Below, in pieces: positions 23,750 to 34,553 of a stretch of 64,000 bases of DNA. A program made the translations under genes and the position numbers. The notes under the pieces are model-generated. The model was not told the DNA's origin, searched no databases, and was given only the letters and a program-made list of their open reading frames with translations. Each line of letters starts with the position of its first letter. Positions within the stretch are counted from its first letter, which is position 1. The stretch comes from Diadophis punctatus similis (lineage: Eukaryota; Chordata; Lepidosauria; Squamata; Dipsadidae): the NCBI GenBank assembly GCA_023053685.1, contig JALIGW010000004.1, positions 79,828,361 through 79,892,360 on the forward strand. The letters are read 5' to 3'.

Positions 23750-23956
23750 CAGTTTCTGCAACCTTTCCAGCTGGTGGCCTGGCGTGGGGTGAGGGGGGAA
23801 GAAGAGGGAATGGGTTTGGGTGAGGGGCAGGCATGCGTGCCCTCCACTTGCACGAGTGGGGCTGCGTGTGTGCGCGCCAGCCCACCACTCACGCGGCCCG
23901 GTTGCGAACAGGCCATGGTCCGATAGTGGGCCACGGCCGTCAGATTGGGACCCCTG
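23750..23956. mobile_element. hAT-like element, family C diverged
   Basis: CAGTTTCTGCAACCTTTCC and TTGGGACCCCTG ends, with TTCTAGAC/TCCTAGAC flanks (7 of 8 match). Confidence 0.65.
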
Positions 23957-24069
23957 TCCTAGACCATGTGAGTTTTTCACTTTGCATTAAACAAGCAAAC
24001 TCTTCTCTATCAAAGAAGCAGTTTCATTCCCCAGTCTTCACCAAGCATTATAAGCGGCATATTTCCTCC

Positions 24070-24530
24070 TTGGTTGTCCTCAAAGGAAACTGGACTTCCT
24101 TTGTTTTTCCTTGAAGACGTTTTGCTTCTCATCCCAGAAGTTTTGTCAGTTCAGTTCAGTACAGACTGACAATTTCTTCAGAACTGAAGAAGTTTCTTCT
24201 TAGTTGCATTTATTTTATTTATTAGTTGCATTTGTATGCCGCCCACTCCACAGAGACTCTGGGCGGCTCACAATAACAATAGCACTTAGACTTATATACC
24301 GCTTCATAGTGCTTTACAGCCCTCTCTAAGCGGTTTACAGAGTTCAGCATATTGCCCCCCCCCCCAACAATCTGGGTCCTCATTTTACCGACCTCGGAAG
24401 GATGGAAGGCTGAGTCAACCTTGAGCCTTCTCTTCACAACACTTCTCTTGAATGAGAAGTGAAACCTCTTCAGGAAAAAGAAAGAAAATCCAGCTGCCTT
24501 TTGAAAAAGCCCCTTTGAGACCCCAGGATT
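24070..24530. mobile_element. Penelope-like foldback, split by a LINE end and a SINE
   Basis: Left arm 24070-24206 and right arm 24430-24530 are mutual inverted repeats (ttgaagacgttttgcttctc versus gagaagtgaaacctcttcag). The insert is 24207-24428. Confidence 0.5.
24207..24428 (-). mobile_element. LINE 3' end joined to a partial SINE
   Basis: 24207-24270 has TGTATGCCGCCCACTCCAC and GGGCGGCTCACAA, a CR1/L2-type 3' end. 24271-24428 is the core and tail of the common SINE without its tRNA head. Confidence 0.65.
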
Positions 24531-24887
24531 GATGTGAGGGGCTGGTATACTGTAGATTTCTGGCTACAGGGATGTTTTCGGGCTATGTTAAAGCAAAAAA
24601 AAAAAAAAAGCCAAGATGGTAGCTACAACCATGCGATCAGAACTGAACCCCTCTTTTGTGTCTGTGTGTCTGTTGTACACAAAGCTCAGCAAGTACGGGT
24701 AGTCCTCAGCTTACGATCATTCATTTAGCAACCATTTGCAGTTACGTTGGCACTGAAAAAAGTGGATTTACCGGTCTACATATTTACGACCGTCACATCT
24801 CCACGGTCATGTGATCAAAATTCGGGCTCTTGGCAACAGGCGTGTATTTACGACGGTTGCAGCACCCTGAGGTCACGTGATCAACAT

Positions 24888-25108
24888 GAGCCGTGGTGGC
24901 GCAGTGGTTAGAATGCAGTACTGCAGGCTATTTCTGCTGACTGCCGGCTGATTCTCACCAGCTCAAGGTTGACTCAGCCTTCCAGCCTTCTGAGGTCGGT
25001 AAAATGAGGACCCAGATTGTTGGGGGCCATAGGCTGACTCTGTAAACAGCTTAGAGAGGGCTGTGGAGCACTGTGAAGTGGTATATAAGTCTAAGTGCTA
25101 TTGCTATC
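24888..25108 (+). mobile_element. tRNA-derived squamate SINE (first of tandem pair)
   Basis: A box TGGCGCAGTGG, core CTCAAGGTTGACTCAGCC, tail CTAAGTGCTATTGCTAT. Confidence 0.88.
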
Positions 25109-25112
25109 TCTG

Positions 25113-25340
25113 CAATGGTGGCCCAGTGGTTAGAATGCAGTATTGCAGGCTAATTCTGCCGACTGACAGCAGTTCGATCCTGATTGGCTCAAGGTTGACT
25201 CAGCCTTCTGTCCTTCTGAGGTGGGTAAAATGAGGGCCCAGATTGTTGGGGGCAATAGGCTGACTCTGTAAACCCCTTAGAGAGGGCTGTAAAGCACTGT
25301 GAAGTGGTATATAAATCTAAAAGCTATTGCTATTGCTATT
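25113..25340 (+). mobile_element. tRNA-derived squamate SINE (second of tandem pair)
   Basis: A box TGGCCCAGTGG, B box GTTCGATCC, the same core, tail GCTATTGCTATTGCTATT. Confidence 0.88.
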
Positions 25341-25772
25341 TGGGACGTTCCCTGCTGGCTTCTGACAAGCAAAGTCAAGGGGGGGAAGTCAGATTTGCTT
25401 AACGGCTGTGTAATTCACTTAACAACAGTGTCAAAAAAGGACATAAAATTGGGTACCACTCACTTAACAAGCGCCTTGCTTAGCAATGGAAATTCTAGTT
25501 CCAATTGTATGTCAGGGATTACCTGTATCTTGCAATCAGTTTTGGATTACCTTAAGGGGATTGTGGCAAGCGTAAAATGAGGTTTGGAAAAGGAAAGTTT
25601 TACTGCTCTGAAATCCATGGAAAAACGCAAGACAGAGATTTAATTTAATACTAAATAAATTTATGAGATTTGGACTCCTTTTGGTTTTCATTTATTTTGG
25701 CTGCATTATGAGAACTCAGTGGAACCTGCTTCTGGCTATGAATTAACACAATCCTTTGGTTACTTCTGTTTT

Positions 25773-25873
25773 AGAATAGAATAGAATAGAATAGAATAGA
25801 ATAGAATAGAATAGAATAGAATAGAATAGAATAGAATAGAATAGAATAGAATAGAATAGAATAGAATAGAATA
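25773..25873 (+). repeat. (AATAG)n microsatellite
   Basis: About 20 perfect 5-mer units. Confidence 0.97.
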
Positions 25874-26621
25874 AACAGAGTTTTTTTGGACAATTCATCA
25901 GATTTATGATTTCTTCAGGTAGAAACAGTTAAGTACAGGGCTGTAGGTTTTGATGGGAGTTATTTCTGCGGATGCTCAGGTTGAGTAGAAATTTTATAAG
26001 ACTGTTCAGAAGTACTGACTGTGCAAAAAAATAATAACCGAATGAAAAATAATACAAATAAAAAAGCCAGTTCGATCGCTGTTGTCAGCTAGGTATTATG
26101 GAAACAAGAAAAATAAGCAGTAGAATTCACTACGGAAGTAACAACTCAGCTAAAAGGCCCCTGTTATTATTTATCTAAGACCCTATTTTAAAAATACTAA
26201 TAAAACAAATCAAACAAAATTGTAAAATACATTCCCGGGACCTTTTGAATTTTACATTTTAATTCAAAGTAGGGGGTTAATCCAATCGTATTCATTTCCA
26301 ATAAATTTCTCCACTGTAGAATCACAATCCAACTGAGAAACACTCAGCTGGAATAATTGATTGTTAAAAATGAGGATTTAATTTACAAGTACATTTCTAG
26401 AATTTTGCAACCGCATTAATTCTTTATTCTTGAGTTATCTGTAGAGACAAATGGTTAATTTCCCAAGACAGTCAACTCATTTCCTCAAAATATGGGGTGT
26501 GTTTGGTTTTTTTTTTTTTGCTATTTGTGTTGATGATCCATGTATCTTAAAAAAAAATTTTTTTGCTTATTCTGTCACAAATCTGGAAGAGTTCACATAG
26601 GATTTAACTAGTTGTCTATAT

Positions 26622-27333
26622 CGGGGTCGCCAACCCTGATGTTGTGGTCTGTCGGCCGCTGGCCCACCAGCAGCCGAACCAGATGAGGGGGAGGTGTGGG
26701 AGTCAGGGTCAGCATCAGGGCAACCTGAGAGCTCCGAGGGGGAAGAGGGAATGGAGCTGTTGGGGATACAGACAGAGGCGGAGCCTGGGCTGTCCGTCAG
26801 CCCTCAGATGGAGAGTCAACAGCCCCCAGGTGTGGAGGTGGCTGATGAGGAAGAGGAGGAACAGTTGGGTCCAGTGCCTGATGCGTGGATGCGCAAAAGG
26901 CACAGGAGAGGAGAGCAGTGGAAATCTATGGGCCGGTCCTTGGGACGGAAGAGCCACCGCTGCTAGCGAAGCCCCACCCTAGCTCTGGGGATAAAAGGCA
27001 GGGGGCGGAGATGAATAGATGTGGCAGACAACTATTCATCTCCCTGCCGGACAGACTTGTTAGCCTGCTGTGAGCGAGAAACTTTTTGCTGGGGCTGCTG
27101 GCGCTCCTAATAAAGGAATCATTGATTTACCTACAGAGGGTTTGTCATGTTTGGGAGCTGGGTCAGAACACCTGAGGCTATGGACTGGTACAAGTCTATG
27201 GCCTGTTGGGAACTGGGCCGTGTGAGGAAAGTGGGAATTGAGGTTCCATGCAAAACCATTCCCCCCACCAGTCTGTGGAAAAATTGTCTACCACGAAACC
27301 GATCCCTGGTGTCAGAAATATTGGGAACCGCTG
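26622..27333. mobile_element. hAT element, family C, split by a solo LTR
   Basis: Ends CGGGGTCGCCAACCC and GGGAACCGCTG with exact duplication GTCTATAT. The interior 27171-27333 has ggctatggactggtacaag. Confidence 0.85.
26640..27170 (+). mobile_element. Solo LTR (531 bp) nested in a hAT
   Basis: Begins TGTTGTGGTC, ends GGGTCAGAACA, flanked by CCTGA on both sides (5 bp). It has a TATA-like ATAAAAGG at 26991 and AATAAA at 27109, in the right order for U3-R-U5. An open frame of 90 codons (26694-26966), acidic with EEEEEQ, lies within U3; no retroviral protein is recognised in it and it may be chance or the end of an internal gene. Confidence 0.85.
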
Positions 27334-28189
27334 GTCTATATAATTTATATAACTCAATATATAAAATGTTGAGTTTCATCGCTACATGGTTAGCATGACA
27401 GAAAAAGTATGCTATGAACAACCCTGACATCCAGAGGGTTTAACATCTTCATTATTAAATGTTAAGGTTATAATAGCAAACTACAGATGGTTATTTGAAT
27501 ATTTTATTTATTAAGCAAATTTACTGTATATAACTCACACGTAGGTGATTCTAGGCGACTTAACAACATTTTAAAAAATCCACCCCATAATAAAACCCAT
27601 AAAAAAACCTCCATCTCCTCCCATAGCAACAACAACACAATTAAATCAGCCACTTGAACAGCTCCATCTCCATTCGTAGTCCCCAGGCCTGCTGATAAAA
27701 CCAAAATTTTAGGGTCTTTTAGTTAAGCAACAGGATAGGGGCCAACTATATCTCAGGTTGAATATGTTCCATAAAGAAGGGTCCACCACTAAGAAGAACC
27801 TTATACAATATACTATTTGGATATCCCAAAGAAAGAACAGAGAGTAAAATGGAATAAAAAACTCGAATCTCCTGCACACAAAATATCAACGTTCTCTACT
27901 TATAGATTGACAATTATAATTGATTCAGTTGAATGTATGTATTTAAATTTGGGCACAAATCCTTCTTTTTAGAAATAAATTGGCATCTCCAACCGAAACA
28001 TGGTGCTCATTATATATTGGTAGTTCATCAAACATAACCATTTCTACACTGATTCTATTTTGCATGCATGTTAATTCACATATTAATTGTTCATTGGAAA
28101 ACTCATTTGTATGCTGTTTTAAACTAAATATCAATGATTTGAAGACAGAAAGGAGGAGAAATGAAATGTTCTCCAAGACTGCAAACCAG

Positions 28190-28365
28190 TAACACAAAGG
28201 ACAGAAACATATGAAGAACAGTTACAGGAATTGAGTATGTCTGGTTTAATGAAAAGAAGGACTAGGGGTGACATGATAGCAGTGTTCCAATATCTGACGG
28301 GCTGCCACAAAGAAGAGGGGGTCCACCTATTCTCCAAAGCGCCTGAAGGCAGGACAAAAAGCAAT
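28190..28365 (+). mobile_element. CR1 LINE fragment
   Basis: Encodes MKRRTRGDMIAVFQYLTGCH, then KEEGVHLFSKAPEGRTKSN. Truncated at both ends. Confidence 0.8.
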
Positions 28366-28814
28366 TTTTTTTGTCATTCTGTTAATTCTCCATCTATTTT
28401 TCATCCATGCCTTTTTGTTTGATCCCTAAAAAAGCATTTTATTGTTTGAAAGCTGTAGTGGAAATTCCATTTTTGTCTAACCAGCTTAAATGTTTTTAAA
28501 TTCATTGGGTAAGACTATATATGAAGTACCATTGTTGTTTAGTATTTTAAATACGAACACTTTTGTGGGCCTTTTTCTTCTTCTTTTTAAAAAACAATTA
28601 ATATAATACAGCATACACAAAAAAAATTAATGCAAGTTAGACTACAAGCATTGTTTAAAAGGCAACTATCGAAAGGAAGGTAAAAGTAGATACATTTCTG
28701 TCTTCAGCATAAAGTGAATTGATAAGATGCAAATACAAAAACACAATAAAACTTTTAAATAAATGTTTGTTGCATTTCTCATGCCCTCTAATTAAAGTCA
28801 TCATAAAAACTTAC

Positions 28815-28866
28815 CTATTGAAAATTGGAGCACAGAAGCTGTTGTTGTGTTAAGGCCATTGGTAAT
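28815..28866 (-). CDS. RELN: Reelin exon (52 bp)
   Basis: The acceptor TTTTTTATAG is followed by ATTACC, and the donor is GTAAGT. The 17 codons read ITNGLNTTTASVLQFSI, and one base starts a Gly codon. NTT is a possible N-glycosylation site. The short exon is flanked by the two largest distances in the window's 3' half: 3.4 kb upstream and 19.2 kb downstream. The phase is 0 at entry and 1 at exit, consistent with both neighbours. Confidence 0.92.
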
Positions 28867-29223
28867 CTATAAAAAAAGGGGGAGGAATTGTTGAATTGAC
28901 TCACCAAATTAATTTGTTACTATACTTTTATTGAACATAAAACTGGAATCTTTATCCTTTACCCTTAGTTCAGTATCCTGTTGTTAAACCTTCAAGATAA
29001 TTCAGGGTAGTCATATCCTAGAATTTCTCAGAGTATACAGCATTTAGTAGGTTAGGAGAGTATAGCTTTGGCAAGATTCTGTCTATCAACTGTAAGCAAA
29101 TAGTTGAACTCAATTGGATTTTGCTGGGTCATCTGTGGGCTTGGGCCTGAATTTGTGTCTTTCCTCAGCTTTTTGGCAATTACTGTTTTATCACACTAGT
29201 TTTAAAATATAGAAATAACTTTA

Positions 29224-29630
29224 ATCGTATTTTTCAGAGTATAAGACGCACCTTTCCCCCCCCTAAAAGAGGCTGAAAATTTGGGTGCTTCTTATATTCC
29301 GAATGTAGCTTTTTTGAAGCTTTTTTTCCAGCCCTTAGATGCTAACGATCTTCCTGGTTCTTCCCGGCTTGCAGGATTTTTTCATTGCTACTCCCTCCGA
29401 AGAAGTTTTTTTCCAGCCCTAAGTCTTTGCAGGCTTGTTTTCATTGCTATTCCCTCCGAAGAAGGGTTCTTTAAGCCTTAACCAGGGGATAAAATAATGT
29501 GCTGAAGCTGACCAGACTAAGGACGCTAGCCAGATGAATACCTGGTAGGTAGATTTCCCCCCCTATTTCCCCCCCAAAAAACTAAGGTGCGTCTTATACT
29601 CCAGTGCGTCTTATACTCCGGAAAATACGG
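29224..29630. mobile_element. Tc1/mariner-type MITE
   Basis: Ends CGTATTTTTCAGAGTATAAG and CTCCGGAAAATACGG, TA at the right, diverged at the left. Interior shared with 2.4 and 53.6 kb copies. Confidence 0.8.
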
Positions 29631-29833
29631 TACTAACAAAGACTGTAAATGTAATGTATGCAGGTGAATCGCGAAACATATTCTCTGTAACCAAGTTATT
29701 GCTGATCTAACTGTGATCTTCATTTGCTGTATCAATGTATATGTTGCTTTGTGATCCTGTAAACATCAAGCTCCAAGGAAAGAGGAACTCAAGGAGAATC
29801 ACCTCAGAAATATTTCAGTCTTTGGTGGGATTA

Positions 29834-30213
29834 CAGGCAGCCCTTGACTTATGACCACAATTGAGCCAAAAACCTGAGGCAGTTGATGAGTTTTGCCCCG
29901 ATTTCCGAACTTTCTGGCCACCATTGTTAAGTGAATCACTGTAGTTATTAAGTTAGTGATACGGTTGTTAAGTGAATCTGGCTTCCCCATTGACTTTGCT
30001 GGTCAGAAGGTCGGAAAAGGGGATCGCGTGACCCCGGGACACTGCAACCATCATAAATATGAACCAGTTGCCAAGCATCTGAATGTAAATCACGTGACTG
30101 TGGGGATGCTGCGATGGTCATAAGTGTGAAAAACAGTCATAAATCACGTTTTTCAGTGCCATTATAAGTTTGAATGGTCACTAAAGGAACTGTTGTAAGT
30201 CAAGGTCTACCTG
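29834..30213. mobile_element. Pogo/Tigger-like element
   Basis: CAGGCAGCCCTTGACTTATG left and AAGGTCTACCTG right. Confidence 0.75.
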
Positions 30214-30976
30214 GACTTTCCTTCTGCTGATTCCTGCTACTGAGCATGCGCGGAAGCCAAATTGCACGAGGGGATGTGCAAAACGTCGTGATGCAAACTG
30301 GTGGCGAAGGTAAGTAGAACCCACCCCTGCCCTTTCCGGAACTCCCCATAAGCAAGAAGCTCTCAACTGCGGATGGGAAAAATAGTTGAAGTCCAACTCA
30401 TCCCTGCTTCAATGAGATTTCCTACTCCAAACCTTCCTTTAACAGATCTGGTATGTGGTTCATGACATCATGTTCAGGAGTAACATAAATTCTGCTACTG
30501 TTTGCTAACTTGTGGTCTCTCCAACATTACGGGGAGGCTATTTAACCATGGGTCATTGAGAACACGAGCAAGGAAATGAGTCACTATAATTTTGTTCTTC
30601 AAAAATTTGGCCAGGAGGCGAATCCTGGCATCGCTACGGACACAATTTAAGAATTATTGTCTATTTCATCAGGGGTGGAACATTTTCTGAGCTCTTTTAA
30701 TTTGGAATAACCAGGACATTAAATATTGAATGCAAATCACTGCACGATGGCCCTTCCCTCCCAGCCGGGGGCCATGAATTAAAAGTAGTTGTCAAGCCAA
30801 GCCACTAAAACTGCCTGAAATAATGTATCTTTAGTTTGGCAATAACCTTGGATGGGAAAATACAGTATTTTTTACAACTGTTCCTTAACCTTGCATATTC
30901 ACTAAAGTTCCACTTCCCTGGTTTAACTCAAAGCCTGTTCCATATGATAAGTGAACTCAGTGAATGTTGGCTTGTA

Positions 30977-31501
30977 CAGGTAGTCCTTGAGGAGCCGAGG
31001 CGGCGCAGTGGTTAAAAGCAGCACTGCAACCTGAACTGCTAGTTCAGCAGTTCAGCTGTTCAAATCTCACCGGCTCAAGGTTGACTCAGCCTTCCATCCT
31101 TCTGAGGTCAGTAAAATGAGGACCCAGATTGTTGGGGGCAATATGCTGAACTCTGTAAACCGCTTAGAGAGGGCTGTAAAGCGGTATATGAAGTCTAAGT
31201 GCTAAGTGCTATTGCTAATTACAATTGAGCCCATAATTTCTGTTGCTAAATGAGACAGTTGTTAAGTGAGTTTTGCCCCGTTTTACGACCTTTCTTGCCA
31301 GAGTTGCTAAGTGAATCACTGGTTGTTAAGTGAATCTGGTTTCCCCATTGACTTACCAGGAGGTTGCAAAAGGTGATCACATGACCCCAGGGTTGCTGCA
31401 ACGGTCATAAGTGTGAAAAATGGTCATAAGTCACTTTTTTTCAGTGCCGTGGTAACTTCGAATGGTCACTAAATGAACTGTCGTAAGTCGAGGATTACCT
31501 G
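30977..31501. mobile_element. Pogo/Tigger-like element, full, split by a SINE
   Basis: TA|CAGGTAGTCCTTGAG at the left and CGAGGATTACCTG|TA at the right. The SINE occupies 30992-31218. Confidence 0.82.
30992..31218 (+). mobile_element. tRNA-derived squamate SINE
   Basis: GAGCCGAGGCGGCGCAGTGG head, gttcaaatctc B-box region, normal core, tail tgctaagtgctattgct. Confidence 0.9.
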
Positions 31502-31618
31502 TACTTACGGAGTCTTCTAAAGTCTGGGAGGAGCCTGCAGTTATGAGGCTCAGTACCAGAAACACATTCATTAAACAGGACGATGTAATTAAAATAATTA
31601 ACTATGTACAATCCGCTG

Positions 31619-31744
31619 CAGTGTTTCCTGACTTTGTCAAATTTTAAGATTTGTGGACTTCAGCTCCCAGAATTCATAGCTGGTTGGGGAATTCTGGGAG
31701 TTGAAGTCCAAGCATCTTAATGTGGCCATGGCTGAAAAATACTG
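31619..31744. mobile_element. Palindromic hAT MITE, family E
   Basis: Arms GATTTGTGGACTTCAGC and TGGGAGTTGAAGTCCAAGC. Ends CAGTGTTTCC and AAAATACTG. No clear target duplication. Confidence 0.7.
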
Positions 31745-31854
31745 CACTACGGTTTCCAAAAAACATTAAATGATCAATCTTTCTTTAAACCCCGCTCTCT
31801 GAGGGAGATGGGAGGTGCTGAAATGCTAAATAAAAAAATAAAATATAAATCAAT

Positions 31855-31990
31855 AAAGCAAACTTAACAACTGCACTGATTCGCTTAACAACTCTGGCAA
31901 GAAAGATGGTAAAATGGGGCGAAACTCGCTCAACGACTCACTTAGCAACAGGAATATTGGGCTTAATTGTGGGCATAAGTCGAGGACAGG
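31855..31990. mobile_element. Pogo/Tigger-like fragment
   Basis: Phrases cttaacaactgcactgattc and tgtgggcataagtcgagga. Confidence 0.55.
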
Positions 31991-32252
31991 GTTTAAAAGC
32001 CAAAGAACAAAGAAATTTACAAAGAAGGTGAAAGGCGGTAAGATTTAAAAGAGACATTTCTATCACAAAGTGGAAAAAGCCATTTTTTACTATTTGGGGG
32101 GAAAAGAAAAATGTGTTCAGGACCAAGGAAAGGAAGCAGATCTATAAAACTGTCGGCGTAAAGAGGAATGTAACATGAACGAGCTTTCACCACCAGGTGG
32201 GATATTCAAAGAGTGGAGACCTCATAAACCAGTCAGATTGGCCAAGACTTAC

Positions 32253-32349
32253 TAGTTCTCTTGGCCCGTAGGGTTCACAAAAAGTGACAGCGCTCCCGTG
32301 CATGATTACGCCACACTGGTCTCCAACCTCACAGTTGCTGCATTCAAAC
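32253..32349 (-). CDS. RELN: Reelin exon (97 bp)
   Basis: The acceptor TTTCTTGCAG precedes GTTTGAATG, and the donor is GTAAGT. The first base completes Trp. The 32 codons that follow include [18 protein letters not shown], then [14 protein letters not shown]. The four cysteines and the [12 protein letters not shown] block match reelin as known from mammals. The exon leaves in phase 0. A solo-LTR-like insertion inside a CR1 copy begins only 85 bases upstream of it in the intron. Confidence 0.94.
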
Positions 32350-32433
32350 CTGCAAGAAAAAGGAATCCGAGTGAGTTGGAAGCACCACGGAAGAAGGTAC
32401 CATACAGAATAACAGCGTTGGAAGGGACTTTTG

Positions 32434-32878
32434 TGTAGGAATCATAGACACAAGAGACATGATTTGTTGAGCAAAGCTTGTCCAAGTTAGGAAAAAATCT
32501 CTCTGAGCTGAGCAGCTCCCGTGTTCAGAAGCTCTGCCTCTCTCGGAAATTACGTTTATTTTTTTATAACAAATTTCTTGTGTAGACAATTACAATGATT
32601 GATTTAGTCCAAAGATAGCAAACTAGTATCAGATTAATATACAGCATACAGATAGATCATTTCAAGCAATCAGGTGAGCGCATGATTGCTAGTTTAACCT
32701 TTTGCTCTCAGCTAGAACAATAGAAGAGCTGAATAAGTAAATAACCTTTACCCTAGATACACAGAGAGTAGAGCAAGTAACCTTTAAACTTAAATAGAAC
32801 AGAGGAATAGGATGTTTGGTCAATATAATGACAAGATAGGCTTTCTGTATCGTTGGCAATAATTAACAATAACCTACA
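32434..32878. mobile_element. Solo LTR-like insertion (445 bp) in CR1
   Basis: TGTAGGAATC at the left, ACCTACA at the right, exact 6-bp flank duplication CTTTTG, and it splits the CR1 phrase gggactttt/gaggtctcc precisely. No coding potential. TG...CA ends and a 6-bp duplication suit an LTR of an endogenous retrovirus; orientation undecided. Confidence 0.7.
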
Positions 32879-32938
32879 CTTTTGAGGTCTCCTAGTCCGA
32901 CCCTCTGCTCAAGCAGGAGACCCTATATCAGGGGTGTC

Positions 32939-33243
32939 AAACTCAATTTCATTGAGGGCCGCATTATGGTTGACCTCGGAGGAGTGGGGCTGACTGGGTG
33001 GGTGTGGCCAACTGGGTGGGCGTGGCCCGCTTGACGCCACTCCCCAAACTGCTGGCATGTTTCCTCTTTGCATTGGGCAGACCGGGCCGAAGCCACGCTG
33101 GCCTGATGTTTCCTCTTCACATTGGGTAGACCGGGTCAAAGTCACGCAGGCCGGCTCTTACATTTTCGAGGACGGCTCCACGGGCTGGATCCAACCACAT
33201 CATGGGCCGGATCCGACCCGCGGACCTTGTGTTTGACACTCCT
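32939..33243. mobile_element. hAT, family D, in CR1
   Basis: CAGGGGTGTCAAACTCAATT at the left, GTTTGACACTCCT at the right. Target duplication not clear. Confidence 0.7.
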
Positions 33244-33574
33244 TCCAGACAAACAGCTTTCCAGTCTCTTCCTGAAAACCTCCAGCGATGGAGCACCCAC
33301 AACTTCTGGAGGCAAGCCAGTTCAGGAGCTGTGGATGCTCCATCACTGGAGGAGAGTCGAGAATCTTGAGCATCATGTGGCTTCAAAGGGAATATTCTGC
33401 TTAATAGCCTTAATGAATGAAGGCGAATATATGTGTCCCAGGATAATGTTGCAGGATCCAATCTGGGTCGGTCATCGGGAATAGAGGTTTTGTCTTCCGA
33501 GCTTTCGGACTCGTGCTGGACCCCATCTTAAGTTAAGGAACAAAAGTCTGAAATGAAATGGTTCAGGTTCTCCT

Positions 33575-33710
33575 GCTTGAGCAGGAGATAAGATTTAAGA
33601 TTTAAGATAAGATCACCTTTATTGTCATTTTTTCTCCCTGTGAGCACTCTGGCACACATTAAAAATGAAATTCTGTTGCTTGCTCTCAAAAGTCTGCACA
33701 TACATAACAC
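33575..33710 (-). mobile_element. L2-like LINE 3' end
   Basis: (AGATTTA)-type tail, then CACCTTTATTGTCATTTT and aaaaatgaaattctgttgc, same family as 7.0 kb. Confidence 0.6.
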
Positions 33711-34098
33711 ACCTGGCTAGCGTCCTTAGTCTGGTCAGCTTCAGCACATTATTTTATCCCCTGGTTAGGACTTAAAAAAACCTTCTTCGGAGAGAGTAAC
33801 AATGAAAGAGCCTGCAAGCCAGTAAGAGCTGGGAAGATAGTTAGCACCTGGTTAGGGCTAGAAAAAAACTTATTTGTAGCAAGTAGAGCAATGAAAAAAA
33901 ATTCTGCAAAGACTTAGGGCTGGAAAAACATTCTTTGGAGAGAGTAACAATGAAAAAGTCTGCAAGGTGGAGCTGGGAAGATCTGTTAGCACCTAGTTAG
34001 GGCTGGGAAAAAAGCTACATTCGAAGTATAAGACGCACCCAAATTTTCAGCCACTTTTAGGGAGGAAAAAGGTGCGTCTTATACTCCGAAAAATACGG
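33711..34098 (-). mobile_element. Tc1/mariner-type MITE, one end lost
   Basis: Interior of the family in opposite orientation (gctagcgtccttagtctgg), right end CTCCGAAAAATACGG|TA. The LINE end above replaces the other terminus. Confidence 0.75.
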
Positions 34099-34484
34099 TA
34101 GGTTCTTCTTTTAAACAGAACAGATTATGTGGCATATATAGAACTGCCATTTCACCCCTAACACAAACCTTGGGAGGAAGGTTGAGAGGATGATTGGCCT
34201 GAAGTCAACCTATGTGCTTCCATGGTTGATGAGCAACTCAACGCTAGCAATCCATCCAACATCTTAACCATTACATCACACGATTCTGTGTGTTTTGCGC
34301 AATTGTTAAAGCTTGCCTAACGCTAAAGCAAAAATACACTTGGCTTTCCAGCTACATACACAATAATATAGTTAGATTTCTGTCCTAAAGGGTCTTCCCA
34401 TATCGATTATCTTCCAGAAATTTTCCAAGCTTCTTCTAGTTTTACACTTGTCCGTGTTCCATATTTTCCCATTGTGGTTTACAC

Positions 34485-34553
34485 TCCCAGCTGGCTGAGG
34501 AATTATGGGAGTTGAAGTCCACAAGTCTTAAAGTTGCCAAGGTTGGAGACGCC
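34485..34553. mobile_element. Palindromic hAT MITE, family E, partial
   Basis: ATGGGAGTTGAAGTCCACAA and gttgccaaggttggagac. Left arm mostly lost. Confidence 0.55.

Larger units (their letters stand above)
24695..25525. mobile_element. Pogo/Tigger-like element split by two SINEs
   Basis: Starts CGGGTAGTCCTCAGCTTACG and ends GGGATTACCTG before TA. Two tandem SINE copies (24888-25108 and 25113-25340) lie inside. Confidence 0.75.
9604..28814 (-). other. RELN intron, 19.2 kb
   Basis: The longest complete intron, filled with nested repeats described separately. Stretches where I recognise nothing: 9604-10050, 12690-13495, 14030-14500, 15450-16180, 17510-18065, 18790-20365, 21540-21845, 22875-23745, 25875-26620, 27340-28185 and 28370-28814. 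Confidence 0.85.
32404..33320 (-). mobile_element. CR1 LINE 3' end split by a solo LTR and a hAT
   Basis: The segments 32404-32433, 32885-32938 and 33244-33320 join into one continuous CR1 3' end. A short inverted CR1 piece (ctgtggatgctccatcactg) follows at 33326-33355. Confidence 0.8.
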
